Notes under the pieces: generated by a model
Databases searched by the model: none
What the model was told of the DNA's origin: nothing
Seen by the model: only the letters and a program-made list of their open reading frames with translations
Assembly: GCA_963920705.1 (NCBI GenBank)
Contig: OY987228.1
Location: forward strand, 17,306,565-17,370,564
Source: Odiellus spinosus
Taxonomy: Eukaryota; Arthropoda; Arachnida; Opiliones; Phalangiidae
Length of the DNA: 64,000 bases
Direction: 5' to 3'
Shown: one piece after another, positions 13,001-28,000 of the stretch
How positions within the stretch are numbered: the first letter of the stretch is position 1
How the letters are laid out: each line of letters starts with the position of its first letter
Translations under genes and position numbers: made by a program

Positions 13001-16000
13001 CCAGAAATCTTTGGTTTCTTTCTGTATTCTAGAATTTTTAAGGACTGTGAATTTGACAAGTTAAAATTTAATCATTAAATCTTATCAATTAATAAAATTT
13101 GAGATTACAAATTATTAAAATTAAATTATTATTTAAAAATAAATAAATTTATAGTAATAAATAATGATAACACTCTCCGAAATTGCCTTTTTGCTCATCT
13201 CACAAATTTAGGGAAAAAAAAATCAGCTAGATTTGGAAAAAGGTATGGGATATGATTATACGAATGTCAGATCCCTATAGCTATAGCTCGACTTAAAAAA
13301 ATATGAAATTTTAAACAGATGAAATATCGTCGAGTTTTCTTTGAGAATTACATTACACTAGTAAAAATTGCCTCTATCTAACCGAGTTCGCGGTATTTTT
13401 TTTTTTCTTCTCGAAAAGATTTGGAGAAAATTTATAACAAAAAACATTCGGAGACGTATTACGCGAAGGCAAAATCCAGGCTAACTTTGAAACTAGCATT
13501 TTCAATTCACGCCATTCGCTCGCGCGGCCGGGCTCCTGGCTTTATGGATATAAAAGATAGATCGGATGCAATTTTTTTAAAAATTGTATAATAAAAAATA
13601 ACGCGAAATTGACTCTTAAAGATATTAAAGCCGGAGGAGAGAATTGAGGGGGTCGTGTAAGTTATATTTATATAGAAGGCATCGAGAGAGAGAGAGAAAA
13701 AAAAAGGCCGGCAGCAAGCGTATCCTAGAAACGCAGCTTCTTATTATGATTATTTTTTATAAATTTTTATTGCCTATAAGTTATATCGAAGGACATTAAA
13801 GAGATCTAGGAGCTCCGTATCTACACAATAGAGATTCTTATATTATCCCTTCTCTCTCTCTTACTCTGATTGATGGCGAAGAGCAATTTTTATACCAAGC
13901 CATCGGCCGAGGGGGAAATTGAGATGGGGCGGGGGGCAAAAAAATATCAAGCCTATAAATTAAAAATAATTAAATTACAAAATATAATCCTATTTCCCAA
14001 GGTTTGCCGTTCAATCGAGGGTTTAAAGGAAGATTGAAGAGGAAAAATTAAATGTTTTTAATGCTTAACTGCTTCTCTGATTGTGACATTCAATTAAAAT
14101 GAGAACCTCCGACTAATCAGAAGACGCCAAAATAAAATCTCAGCGACACGCGCTGAGGTAAACTGTTCTCGATTATTTTCACGCGCACAATAGCGCGTAT
14201 AACATCGCGTGTCGCGGGTATTTTACGAAGCCAAAGGGGGGGGGGGTTAATTTGATTATTAGGAGATTCTAATTTTTATTTACCAAAATCTGAATCTTCT
14301 CGTATTTTTTTTATTTCCAAAATTCTGAGACAAATCTTATTTTTAATACCTTCACAATCCCTTTAAAGTGTTTAATCCTAATAAAGCGAAAGGCGCGAGA
14401 TTAAGCTGGCGATTACGTAATCTATTTACTTTTCATAACCTGACTGTATTCATCCTCGACTACTTGGAGGATGAAATTCAAAGTAATAGTAATTAACATA
14501 ATTATAAAACTGTACTAATTTATGTTAAATAGCGTAATATTTGGTTTTATTATAAGCTTAATTAATCGATTTAAGTATAAGATGTAGATTTACAATATTA
14601 GCTCAGTGATATCCTTAAATATTTCGCTTAAAACTAATTAAAGCGTATTATCACGTAAAAACAATATAATAATAATAATAAAAGCTGTTATTTTCATATA
14701 AATACCATAGAAAGGGGTAAGGGGAGGTGAAAGCCCAAAAATCGTAGGTTTTTTACTGCCTCGGTCCAACTGAAGCCGAGTCGAAAAATCAACCGTGATA
14801 ATAAATGAAGCTATTTAAAATTCCTATCAGAGTTCGGACCCTCGGAAAAATATCGAGTTTCAAAAATTGGAAATTAACGGCCTTTTTTTTCTTTGTTTTT
14901 TTTAGAAATACCCATTATTCTTTCATTAAAAATCAAAAAGGAAGTAAATATTACTTTTAAACTATAGAAAGATACGTAGTTTTTGAAAATGAAACGACCT
15001 CTATTCCCACCATCTATAAGTGTACTAGTAAAGAGCAGCCAGCATTGTCAAAGAGAAAATATAATTCAAATACAGACTTTAAACCCAATTCGTTCGGAAA
15101 GCAAGAAGGGTACGAGAAATTCGATACAATATTTGCAAGCCATTTTCTCTCTCTCTCTCTCCCTCTTTCTTTCTCTTAGTCTTTCGTCTATATAAGGCCA
15201 ATATAATAAAATAAGGGCATACGGAGACTGAGGGAATATACCATATAAAAGATACGTATATTTATCCCTCCTCCATTAATTTTCAAGTCAACCAAACCAA
15301 TTATAAATAACGTCTTAACGACCATAGTGGGTGCGTGGTAACACGGGGCGGTGGTTCAGAACGTTCGACGTTTGAAAGCTAATGAAGCAATCTTGAGGGA
15401 ACTGCGCAATTGGAACCTTACCTAGCCCCCATAGTTTCCATTTAACAAGTTCTTGACTCGAATCAAACGGACTGAACAGATATGACTGGGATACGAAGTA
15501 AAATGTACACGACATCAAATTAGATGATCTATAGGAGTGTAAGAATAACGTTTGGTTTTAGAGTCAAGTAATATAGAACTCCGAGAAAGTATTCGGGTAA
15601 TTCCCTTATTAATCCGAAGCCTCGGAAAAATATTCTCCCGGCAAAGTTGAACTGCAGTTATAAGGATATTCGAGACGAGGACACCCGTTATTTTTCCAAA
15701 ATACCCATTCCGGAAAATTCAAAATACGTCAAGAACCGATAGAGAAGAGGAGACACCCCCCTTTTCTATTAATACTCGTACACTTAGATTCGTTTAACAC
15801 TGTAACCTTGCGAAGTATGACGTCCAACAACGTATTTCCCGCCATTCTTCTAGGTTTAAACCATATTCGTAAGGATAACGCGAATGGAAAGTAACGCGCG
15901 GGATCTTTTCGGCGTATCCTCTTTTATTAATGAATATATTTCGTTACGGGGCATCGGGACTCTCGGGAGTAGTTAGGCAGTCATACGCTTCACTTCATTA

Positions 16001-16497
16001 ACCGTCGGGCCGCGCTGGGTCCCCATCTAACTCTACTTTTAAAACGACGCGAACGGCCTGTTACTACGCTATCTAGTGGACGTTCGCGACAAAAAGGTGC
16101 AAGCTGTATTCGAGTCTTTGATTGTGACTTTCTTATATAGAGTATTATTGAGGATATATAAAAAAAATGTTCACTACACCTTCCGAGTAATGGAGAAATG
16201 GAGCTTCTATTAAAGAGCAGAAATGGAAAAGAAATTTTTCTACGAAGGTTGAAGAGAGAAGAAAAAAAAACATTCGGGAGGCTCTTGGAGGATAGAGGGA
16301 TTGTAATATACTCTAGAAAGCGTACGAGCAACGTTAGGGCGTCTGTACACGCAGTGAGAGAGTTTTATAGGCTTGTTCCAGGTTCCGTGACAGTAATTTG
16401 GCATTGGGGAGCTCTCTGCTTTCCGACTCTTACAGTCCCCTATTCGCTAACTGGAAATTACGTTTGCAATGGCAGTTGACTTAAACGACTTCTTACG

Positions 16498-16532
<35 letters not shown>

Positions 16533-19051
16533 CTTCTTTCATCTTCCTTTTCTCTTCTCATTCTCCTTACGTTCGAATACAGATCTTACGAAAATGTTGA
16601 TTTAAAAATGTCTAGTTTTGTTAGACAAATTACTATTCCTTAACACGCAGGAAAGAAGTTCACCATAGCCATTTTAAATACAGATTTCAAATTTAAGTTT
16701 TTTTTAAATGATATTCTATTTTTAACAAGAAATATGAAAAATAAATGATATCAAGAATCCATTCAGGTTCCATAAGAATATGGTACTATCCTCCCAAACT
16801 TTGTAACAAAAGTTCGTCTGAAATTTTCGCAACATTTGTACGCTTAGATATTTTTTCGGTCGGCTCCATTTTTATTACCCAAAATATTATGTCAAGGTCG
16901 TTAGTGGCGCGGGTTAATAATATAATGTCAGGAGCGATTTACTTGAAAAATCGATTCGAAGCGGACGAACGTTTGCTACAAAGTTTGGGAGGATGGTTAT
17001 TGAATCGCGGCCCTCCCATATTCTTATGGAACCTGAATGGATTCTTGATGATATCTTATAAAAAATATGTTAAAATTGCTAACCCTAAACTTTAGGCTCT
17101 ATTGTATAGTATCCAAATTAAAAACATACTAAAATATTATTTATTTCGTACACACGACATTTAATTGAAATATATTCATCTCGGTATATCACTTATAATA
17201 ACCTTAACTAAATTACCTCGCTATCTCTCCCCATATATCTTTAAAAACTGTGCAAAGACAGTCTGAATTCTAGAAAGTATAGAACCGTAATATTTTCAAG
17301 ACGCATTACCTCCATTATACCCAGTAAGAATACTATATTTTTTAATTAGAAAACTCTCATTATTATTTAAAGTACGGAATATGGTTAAAGCGGGAACGGA
17401 AGGTCGGAGATGTTTTTGGTCGAAAATATTTTTCCCTTACGTTTCTCGGGTGCTATTAATTCGGGGCCAATACACACTCTCAGGTAAGTAAAGATAGCTC
17501 TTTAACTTTTAAAAGAGATATAATACGAAACGGGGGGATGGGGTTGTTCGTTTTTAATTAAGAAACGTCGCGGGTTTTAGCTAGAAAACCGGGAGCAGCT
17601 ATAGCTAGGAATCCGTTCTTGAAACAATTAGAAAATGTTACGCGCGCCGGGAAAAAGATAATAGGAGAGAGAGAGAGAGCCTAGCTAGATGCGTGGCGGA
17701 GAGGCGTGGGAGCAAGTATACCACGCGGGGGGAGAGGGGAAAGGGCGGATCCGAGTTTTAAGTATCCGGGTGGCCCTCCGTTTAATGACTCGTGTTCGCT
17801 ATTATTAAAGCCAAATTAAGGTCCCAAATACGGCGAAGTTCAACCCTCACCCTCCTAGCTTCCGCTAAGACTTGGAAAACGGAAAACCAGAGGGCCGCGT
17901 ATACTTATCGAAGCGCTAAAAAAAGAGAAGAATGAGAAGACCTTTCGGTATATACGGTACCGTACCCGAAATCGGGGAGAAATTAAGAAGCGAAAGAGTA
18001 TAGAACTCTTGCACGACCCCTGGAGGGACGCGACGCTCGCCCCTCGCGCCAATTGGAAAAGTAACGGTGGCCGGCGTCGAGAAAACAATAAAATCTTTTC
18101 CCAGGCCCTTCTCGCAATCTCTTCTCTTTATTAATAATAATCGTAAGGCTCGAATCATTTCACGCTTTCGCTGGCAAACGAGAGGGAGAGAGAGAAGGAA
18201 TCAGGAAACTGGCCTCGCATCCACCCAACCATCCCTAGAAAAAGACTAGTGGTATACAAATTTCAATAGGATCTCTCTTTTCTCTCCCTCCTTTTCGGAT
18301 TAATTACCATTAGCAGTTCTGAGATAGATACATCTCCGGGTTTTTACCCCTTCGAAATAGAAAACAAAACTTAGCGGGGCATCTCTTTTACCCCCCTTTT
18401 CTCATTCCCCAATTGGATCGTTCGAGTCTCTATAGTCCGTCTTATATCTTATATACCACACGATAAAGGTAATGCAGTCAAAGTCTGATTGCTCATCACG
18501 GTGGCAATTATTTAAATCATCTCTGGGACGTATATTTCTACTTCCCGCCTTTCCCTCTATTTTTGTCTCAGGTACAACAGTAACTTAGTCAGACCAATCG
18601 TCGTGGGGCGTCAACTTCGTATGGTCCTATTCTCCATCCCATTCCTCTTAGCGCTTGGTCCTCTCTCTCCTTCTCTCTCTTCCGCCGGTCACATCCCGTT
18701 CTCATTTTCTTCTCGATGAGCTTGTCTTGTTTTTCGGTGCAAAACCCCTCTCTCTCCTCTTACGCCCCGCGCGCTGCGTGAGCAATTCGCGGCGCGAATA
18801 CACATTTCTATAAATTGGAGGGTATATAATAAGCGAACGGCGACGCCAAAGCGAGCTAGAGATGAGTTAAAGACGGGATGCGCGAGAGATGAGAGGGATC
18901 TCCGGGATGGGAAGCGAGAGAGAGACAGGGGGACTCAAGCTAGCGATGGAAAAATAGAAGGATAACGCGTTGCCGCGTGGTAAGGGCAATAGGAGGCAGG
19001 CCCGCGGAAGAAGAGAGGATTGAAGTAGAATAGGAAAAGATATCGTTACGT

Positions 19052-19098
<47 letters not shown>

Positions 19099-22000
19099 CA
19101 TAATATAGGTTGGGGTAGCAGGGTGTTGGTATGGTATGGGCCAGGCAATAGAGAGAAAGAGTCGGGCTATTCTTTCGGCTAGCGCTCGACCAGAGAAAGA
19201 GTGAGAGAGAGAGAGAAAGAGAGAAACTCTTGGAAGAGTTAATAGTTATTACTGCCAGTTATTAAGATGCTTAATGAATATTCATGAGAGAGGGTCCGGC
19301 TTGAAAGGCAACATAAATCTGAAACGCTTCAAATGCTGCAACAACAAGCGTATTTCCGACCCCCCTGCACCCATCTCCTCCAGTCCTTTATCCTCCTTCT
19401 TTAAAACCGGGGGAAAAGGAAGAGAGTCTGCCTTAGCAATACCCCCACACATCGTTCTAGAGCTCTAGCCCTTTCCCCTCTTTCCCGCCTACTCCTCCTT
19501 TTCGGGATCTTCATCCCCCCGCGAAAAGGAGAGCCAGAGCCAGGCTAGGAGCAGCGCGTCTAAACAATGGCAAATTAAAACCCATTTGGTTATAATGGAG
19601 CCGAAACTCGTGCCTGATTAATGGTAATCTCTCTCTAGCTTTTCTTCTTCAGCCTATATAGCTAGTCTCTCTCTCCAACCACGCACCCAACTCCCCTTTA
19701 TCCAGTTTCGGACCCCCTTTCCTCATTTTTGGTTATACATACTAACCCCCACCTACCCCTCAGTTTCCTTGGCATTCGGTATCGAAAATTTTCCCATTTT
19801 AATAATAATACTAGAGCCGGAAGAAAATGGGCGCCTATAGCTCTTTCCACCCCCGCTTCCACACTCTACCCCTCTGTTATATCCGAAGCTAGTATGAAAA
19901 CTCCACCCTGCTAGAACGAAAAATCGAGATGCCATATATATAAAATCGTAGATCATTACAAAAATTAATAGTCGAGCGTAACACACCACTAAATTCGGGT
20001 ATAACGAACGACTAAAGGCGACCGGAGGGGAGTGGGGGAATATATAAAATAAGGGTAGGGGGTAGCTGCGAAATACGAGGGAAGAACTAGGCGAGGCATC
20101 CATTCCCAACGATTAAAACCGTTATACTTTGCATAAGAATTATAGAGAGAAAAGGTCCTCCAAATTAATGATCAAACAGAGGGGGGAGGAAGGATTTTTA
20201 GGGGAAGGGTTATGGAAGACCCCTTTCCACGGCCGATCGAGAATTGGGCATAAAAGAAGGACAACCACCGAAAGACGAGGCATATCATAGGGTAGAAGGA
20301 GACGAGGTCAAAAAGGGGGCTGGAAAATTAGAAAAGCGACATTAAAAACGAAAGAGAGAGAGAGAGAATGGAGAGAGAAATACGAGAATTCTGTCATTCT
20401 GTCGAGGAAAATTTTCTAGTTATAAACTCCTAGTCTCTTTGACCGGACAGAACGACGCCGCCCTGATTCATGGATAGGCGATCAAAGACCCCCTCTAGAT
20501 CGAGGGCGGGTGGTCAAAAATTGGGAGAATTATTAGAAATATTCAATGAAAGAGCGAAGAGGATCGGGGGGGGGGGGTTGGTGCGAGTTCTTGGTCATCC
20601 GAGCGAAGACTTTTAATACGGGAAAAAGGACGCGAAAAGATCTCTCGAGTGGAGAGAGAAAGAGAGAGAGCGTGCGGAAAGCAGAGAGGGGAGTGTTTGA
20701 AAAGGCGAGGCTATATTGTCGGTCGTTTTCCTAGACGCAATTATTGCGAAACCATTCATTTTTATTCCAGCCCCCTTTTTGATTCTTATTATTTTTTATT
20801 TTTTTTCTATCCAATATATCTGTTTTATAAATCAGTTGAGAATGAATGAAAAGATAATAGGGGAACAAGAGATAGACGGTAAAGAGGCGCTTACAAATAC
20901 CGCCCCTTTGTGGGTTAAACTCAATAGTCAAATGTTGCTAACTCAACTTCTCTCGCGCTCGAACCTCGATCTCTAAACAAAAAAAAATAAGGGGGAACTA
21001 AGATTGAAATAAGTTGGTATTCGCGAAGACCCGATGAATCTGGTACAAAGGTTAAGTAAGGTCGTTTATCTGAACAAACTGACATTGCTTTTACATTCCC
21101 CTTAATTCAATAACTCTCCCCGAAAGTGAACTGAATTTCATTCGTGATTTCACGATTAACGCTAATGAAGGCTAAAACCATAGGATTTCTAGCCAACGTT
21201 TTTCTTTCTAGGGTTTCTTTCTAGGCTCGTTAAATCGGAAACAGCGAACATTATAGTCGGATTAAAGGGTTGCTCGCGAATGCTTGGAAAGGAAAAAAAG
21301 TGGAGCGGAAAAATAGACAAGAGGACTCCGATAATTGTTATAAAAGGATAATCGTGTTTCGCGTTAAAAAGCGACAGACGCTTCCATAAATTTCGACCAA
21401 AAAAGAAAAGAGGGCGATAGATTGAATTTCATTCCTACAATTATAATCTAGGGTATGGCTGCAAAAACCCGTATACATTATATTAGAGGTATAGAATTAT
21501 TTGTCATAAATGCGAGACTATCTCGCTTCGTATCGTTTCATCGTTTATAGAGCTAGAGGGAAATCATAAAAAAAGGGGCGGATATTATTAAAAAAAAGGG
21601 GGGAATCATCTATCACGTAATTAATTACCAGAAAACGACATTAGGATTAATATTAATCGGGTGGATCCCGATCTAGAAAATGATTAAATGAAAGAGTTTA
21701 AAAATATTCAAAAAATAAACGATATACTGGTCAAAATAGATAACATTTTCGCCCTATATGCACTTAATGATCATGACAATTTATTAGTTGTGTATATGTA
21801 AAACATTGGGATTGATTTTAGTTCAACGATGGAGTATTAGCTATCTTCAATAAAGTTTTTATAAAAGTACCTATCAGCAAAATCAAAATTAAATCAAAAA
21901 CAAAGTCTAGAACAGAGCCACAGAAAAGGAACGGCCTCTGTCAGTGTTAAAAAACAGCTTCAAGTAAAATTATTTCCATCCCCTTGCCAATTCACCTGTA

Positions 22001-25000
22001 TTAAAAGAGTAAAAGTATCCAAAATAGTTCGTGGTTGCGGGCGCGGAAAGAAGAGAGATAGTTTTTCCTTCGCTCTGCCTACGCTATATCGTATTTATTC
22101 ATTACTTTAATATTTCACTAACAATGTTGGAAAACTAGACAACATCCAGGGCTATAAATATCGTAAATTTATCTGAAGTTTAGTGCATTGAAAGTACAAC
22201 ACTTCTACAGGCGCTGATAGAAAATACACGGAGTATATTTACCCTTGAAGTTCGGCTTTTACAAAATTGAAGTATTTTAATAGGGACTCTTACGAACGAA
22301 AATTAATATCTTTAATCATTTTTTTTTTTTTAATTTTTAGATATTTTGATGTTATAATTACATACCGCGTATCTAACCCAACCAGCCAGATGATCGGCCG
22401 AACTGGAAACACCCAACCACCGAGGGGTAAACGAGGGAAAATATAGAATTACGAAACTTTAGACGATTTTAATATTCAAATTACAAATCACGGGAACACT
22501 ATTCGCGCGGAAAATCAGAGAGCCATGGAATTAAAGAGAGGAGAGCTAAGGGTTTTAATAAATTAATAAGTCAGAGCCTCCAGGAGTTATAGTATAGCAA
22601 CTATAAGGCCTAGTTCGGGGTGCCCACCAAAATAACAGATTAGTAGAATCATTGAAACGAAGGGAAGGGGGGATATGGAAAGGGATTGCAAATGGAATAA
22701 GGGAACGGGTATGATTCGAGGTTAGTATCGTTCGGCCGCGGATTATAACGCGTTAACGCGGCTATTTTCCGGGCCGGACCGCGAGCTACTATAGCTCCAA
22801 ACGAGAGAGAGCCTATTATGATTAAGGCGAATTGAAACGGGCTCCCCTAATTAGCGCCTATTTGGAAACTTCTCAAAGAGGTCATAAATTATTCCGCATT
22901 CATTAATATTATTACGGCGCGGCGTCGACTCGCGCCTCTCGTATATCTATACAGGGAAGGCCTATAGCTAAAGCTAGCCCGAACGTTAAGGCAAACCGAT
23001 TGGTATATACGGATATAGCTCCCGCGACTAAATCGGCCAGTAATGTTATTCATTATTGAAACGTCATCCCCGAAAACTGCGCGCTAACGTTATACGGAAA
23101 GCCCGAACCGAAGATATATCGGATACAGTAGGAGAAGGACGACGACGACGATTCTCTAATAGCGCGACTATTCGAGCTAGTCGGCATAAACACCGTCGCG
23201 TAACTGCTTCTCCGTAGTTCTCGCGGATGGCTAATCCGATACCGAGTGCGTGGACGTTATACCCGTTCCATCATCATTCATAAAACGGGCGTCGAGAACG
23301 CGGCAACAGGCGTCACAACGCCAGCGAGCGAGAAGGACAGCGGCGGGACGTATTCGGCCGACTAGAAAACCACCAGGCACCTCGGCGAGGAGATCTTCGA
23401 GCGGCTATAACCGAAAATCCCTGTTTACGATTTGCGGGAAAGTTATAGAGGGGGTAGGGGGAAGAGGAGGTTTTACCAATAAGACGACCTCTTAAACGGC
23501 TGAACATTAAATCGGCGGAGAAACAGTACGTATACAATCGCGGTACACGCTCCCGATCAAAGGCGAATACCTTCTCTCTGGGAAGATTATAAGCGAGTAA
23601 CGGCCGTGTAAGTTTTACGATACGTTGTCTAGTGGCAACAACGAGAATATCGGGAAAAGGGCCTATACGTACGCCTTTAATACAGTCTCGATGTATCGTA
23701 AACAGCGCGTTATCGCGACTCTTAACGTTCGTATATGGAGGAGAGATTCCCGGTTGGGATGAGGAGGGAAAAGAGGACATCCTGTTAATACACTTCCTCT
23801 TTAGCGACGTCCCTATTATTATACTATATATATTATATATATAAAATAGCATCGGCGAGGAAGTTAGTCTGTATATTATTAATATTATTAAAGTATATCC
23901 CCCATTCGCCCAATTTTCTCATTTCGCAATGGGCTTTAAATTAATAGTTAGTTTACCATTATGAAATAAACGAGTCGAAGAAGAAATTTTTACTCGGCTA
24001 AATGAACGTATGAAAATATAAAGAAAAACGTCCTTGAGTATCGTTACCAATTAAGTTAACCACGTGACCGCGATACTCCGAGTTAATTGGCTTATTTATT
24101 AACTTTAAACGGTCAGCTTTCTTTAATTATAGTTATATAGGAAGAAGGTCGGGCAGGATCCACTAATTCGCGTCAAGTCGAATACGTCAAAAATATTTCC
24201 CAGTTTCATTTATATTAATGTATTTTTCCTATCCCCTACATCTTCCCCCTCTAAATATAGGGCCCGTATACGACTCTTTAATACTTAACTTATTCCAGGG
24301 TTGTTTTCGTAACTTTAGCTAGGTCTTATTACATCAACTGGTTTAAAACCTTAGTCCCGATAGCGAAGAGGCCACGCGGGTCGAGTTTGTAGGGGGTTAC
24401 GTATACGGCAGTGAATAGGATAAGTGTATCCTTAGAATAAAATAGAGTAAATCGTTCGGGGTCAACGCGAACTATATATAGGAGAAGATGGAAGAGTCTG
24501 GAAGAGAGTAAAGAGCTACTATGGGGAGATATTACGCGGAGAAAGAGAGAGAAAACCCGAGGCCATACGGTGGCGTTGGTGACGACTAATTGCTTGTCCC
24601 ACTACGTGTATCCCTACAATGACTTAATCAGTTGATGGGTTTTGTTAATTAGCGAACGGACGGTGGAAGAAGATCGAGGTAGGGTGGGAGAAGAAGAGCC
24701 TTTTAAAAGAAGAGGTTAAAGGGCAAAACCAGAAAAGCGAGCGCCGCGTTGGGGGTTACAATACGGAAGCTATACCAGTTAAAAATATAGGCTTCAAATA
24801 AGGCTACATAAAGGATAGAAAACGTAACGTATACAGATTAGGAGCAAAACCACGTGAGAGAGAAACGCCGGGTATTTTGTAAGGCGCGATAGATGTAGCT
24901 CGGTGTACCACTAGCGTTACAATCCCTCTCCGCGGAATCAAAACATCAACTTAATTTGGTAGATAAAAGGGGGGAGAAAAGAGAGATGAGATGGCTACTG

Positions 25001-28000
25001 CGCGCTATACGGCTTAAATTAGCGTTGGGCACCCCCTGGTCCGTTACCCTAATGACCGCCTATTTCCAATTGGCTAAAACGCTTGTTTCTAACTCCCGTG
25101 TCTTTCTAACCTCCGTCAGGGGGGGACGAGATAACGAAAATACATCGTCGATATATCTCACTTATCGATAAGAATAACCGTACGAGTTTAACCCCGACGT
25201 ATAACGTAACGAGAAAGAAGCGGCGTTCGCCCGTGATTATAGCGGGGTCCGGAAGGGGTGTCCAATAAAACTTCTACCTCCCTTCCTCCATCCCTCACTT
25301 CCCCGGGGTGGTAACGCCGAACAAGCTTGGTTCTTTGTTTAAGAATTCGTGCTAATGTCGAGAAGCGGCGGAGTTAGATCGAGGAAAACCTATCGAGAAA
25401 AGTAAAAAGCGAAGAATTTTAAAATCTAGGCGTCTTTTCCCCATTCTTCTCTCTATACGTTAGTTTTCTATACCCCCACGAGTCCCGAAAGGATTTAAAA
25501 GGTTACGCGGAGACATCAATGCGACCGCACGATCCGCGTTCCAACCCCTTTTGGCGCGAGAATCCGGAGTGTTCGCCTTTTAAAAGACGACGTGGCGTTT
25601 GCCCCAGCTCGCCCATCCCTATTGAAAGCCATTAAACTGGATCAGGGGACCGTAGAAACTGGGGTGGGCCATCGAGGGAAAGATACCCTACTTTGACCGT
25701 CTCACCCTTCTCTAACTATAGCCGAGAACTTTTCAAAAATTGAATAATTTCCGCGGCTTTAAAGCACTTCAAAAACACCTCCCTCCCTAACTTCCCTTAC
25801 TCTTCTACTGATGCGACAGTACACTTCCCCGTATTACATTCTCTCCAATCAAAAACAACAGTTTCGCTTCTCTTTCCCGAAATTTTTCGAGTGCGAGGAG
25901 CGAGGAAGAGGAAAGGTCCTCGAACGCTTGGGGTATTAAATTAAGCGAAGAGGGTCCCTCATCTTCTGGAAACAAAGCGCCACTATATATATATGTATAG
26001 GAGGGGGTACAAAGTTCGATATCGTTTCAAGTTTCTACAAAAAAAAAATGGGATCCATTTGAATTTTATATATTATGCTAAATAGATAGTGTCCAATATT
26101 AGAGTATGCTATAATAAATAATGTTGGCCATACCATAAGGCATAACTTTTCCATTCTTAGTTTTTGCTTCTAAATGGCATTCTGAGATTTGATTCGAGAA
26201 AAAATAAAGGGGGTTCACTTTAAAAAGTATTCTGAAACATTAAAATCGTTTCAAAATCAAAGGTCAAACATGTTTATTCTATTTTCTAATAAGTTTTAAT
26301 TATTTTAATTATAATAATAATTATTTAAATATAACAATAATTCATCATTAAAGATGGAAATATTTGATAATAATGCAAAAATTTGATACCATGCATCTTT
26401 ATTTTAAGATATCAAAAGCTAGAACTCAATATTGAAACCTGAAAAATGATAAACACATAATTAAATAAATATCATTGAAAATTAAGTTAAACCCCTTCTT
26501 CTAAAAGCTACCCACGTGTGGCCGGATTAAATGAGAGAGAAAATGAACGTTCAAGGAAACTCTGAATATGATATTAAGCGTATCTTTAGTAGAAAGATAA
26601 ACATGAAAAAAAGCTTTCGATGATGTTTGACTCTTTGAGGGTATAGAGAGGGTTAAAATAATCAAAGAAAAAAACGAATGTGTTTGAGAGGGAGGGGGGA
26701 AGGTTTACTATTTTTTTCTTCGAAAGTTACGACGGCGGAAAGGTAGGTCTTCGCCGCATTGCGCACTAATAAGACAGGAAAAGCGTTATTACAGAGGCGC
26801 CAAGAAAGGGAAGCGTGAGCCACCTCACTCGAAGAGAAGAGGAGGAAAAAAAAATCCAATTATTTTTGCGAGCGATTATTTTCGCTCTCTCTGATCCTTC
26901 GGTATTCATTAGTTTGAAATACGAAAGTAAACATACTTGATACGGCGGCTGACTTATTAATGCCTCGATCTTAATCATCGTTATACGGTCACGATATAAA
27001 CGCCCTGGAATACTAACAAAAAAAAAATTCCGCTTCCTCTCTCCTAACGCTAGGTAAAATCCCCGGCGGCGCCTGGGGCTCAAAAACTATGTTCAATTCC
27101 ATTCCAAGTTTGCCTCGAGTTTCAAAACGTAAGCTATAATGTATTCCACTTAAAGTCCACGTGTAAGTTAAAATTTTCATTGACAGGAAAAAACTCTCAT
27201 AGATCGATATAAATTATTTCATTATTATTTATAGATTGTTACGAAACTTCTCATGTTCAGAACAAAATATATATCACTTGGACATTTAGTTAAAGAAAAA
27301 CTTAGCTATATCAGACCTTCCCAGCCAGATTTTAGCGCGAGAAAATATTTATTGTTAAAGGGAGGGTGACGAGGATTTTCAATATAGATTCTATTATTAA
27401 AAATAAGACGTGATACGCGTAATAAAACTAAAACTTTCGGGAATTGTGGAAAAAAAAAAAAAAAAATTGGAAAAGATTCAGATTTTAGAATTTAATTAAT
27501 AGGAGAAGTTCTAAGACTCCCCCACACCTTTGGCTTCATAAAAACATGTGCGCGTGAAATTAATCAAGAATGAGATTAGGCGTGATTCAAAAGAGAATGT
27601 CGCAACACGTTTGGATTTTATTAAGCCAAAGATGGGGTGTCTTTTGATTGGTCGGAGGTTCTACATTTAATTGAATGCCAAAATCAAAAGGTTTACTATT
27701 TTTTATACAGTTCAGAGACACTTTAAGGATGTTTTAATGATCAAAGGTGTCATATTTTTAGACGCATAATCGATAATAAATCACTTTATTTTCCTCTTCA
27801 TCCTCCCTTTCAGGAGTTTACTATCAATTCTTATCATTTGTAAGCCAATTTCAGATTTCACGTGGACTTTAAATATACCTCACTGTACTCAAAAGAGCAA
27901 ACTGAGTATGATTTAGTTACCAAATAAAAATTGAAGGGACGTTGTTAGTGTATATAAACAATGAGGAAGGAAGAGTTCGATCCGCACCGTACGCGAAGGA

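Noticed and set aside
15414-15424. Minus-strand CTAG|GTAAGG as a recursive splice point of the giant intron
   Set aside because: The preceding sequence (GGGGG) has no polypyrimidine tract, so it would be a poor acceptor.
16745-17095. 116-codon plus-strand open frame
   Set aside because: It coincides with long inverted repeat 1; the frame is explained by the two arms, and no family resembles the product.
17480-17488. CTCTCAG|GTAAGTAAAG, a perfect recursive (ratchet) splice site in sequence
   Set aside because: It is on the plus strand, opposite to cut, and no plus-strand gene was found to use it.
23313-23852. 179-codon minus-strand open frame, the longest outside the cut exons and their overlapping shadows
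   Set aside because: It sits in a CpG-rich intron block where stops are rarer, has no domain or family resemblance, starts in a TATA-rich low-complexity segment, and overlaps another open frame on the plus strand. No sign of coding beyond length.
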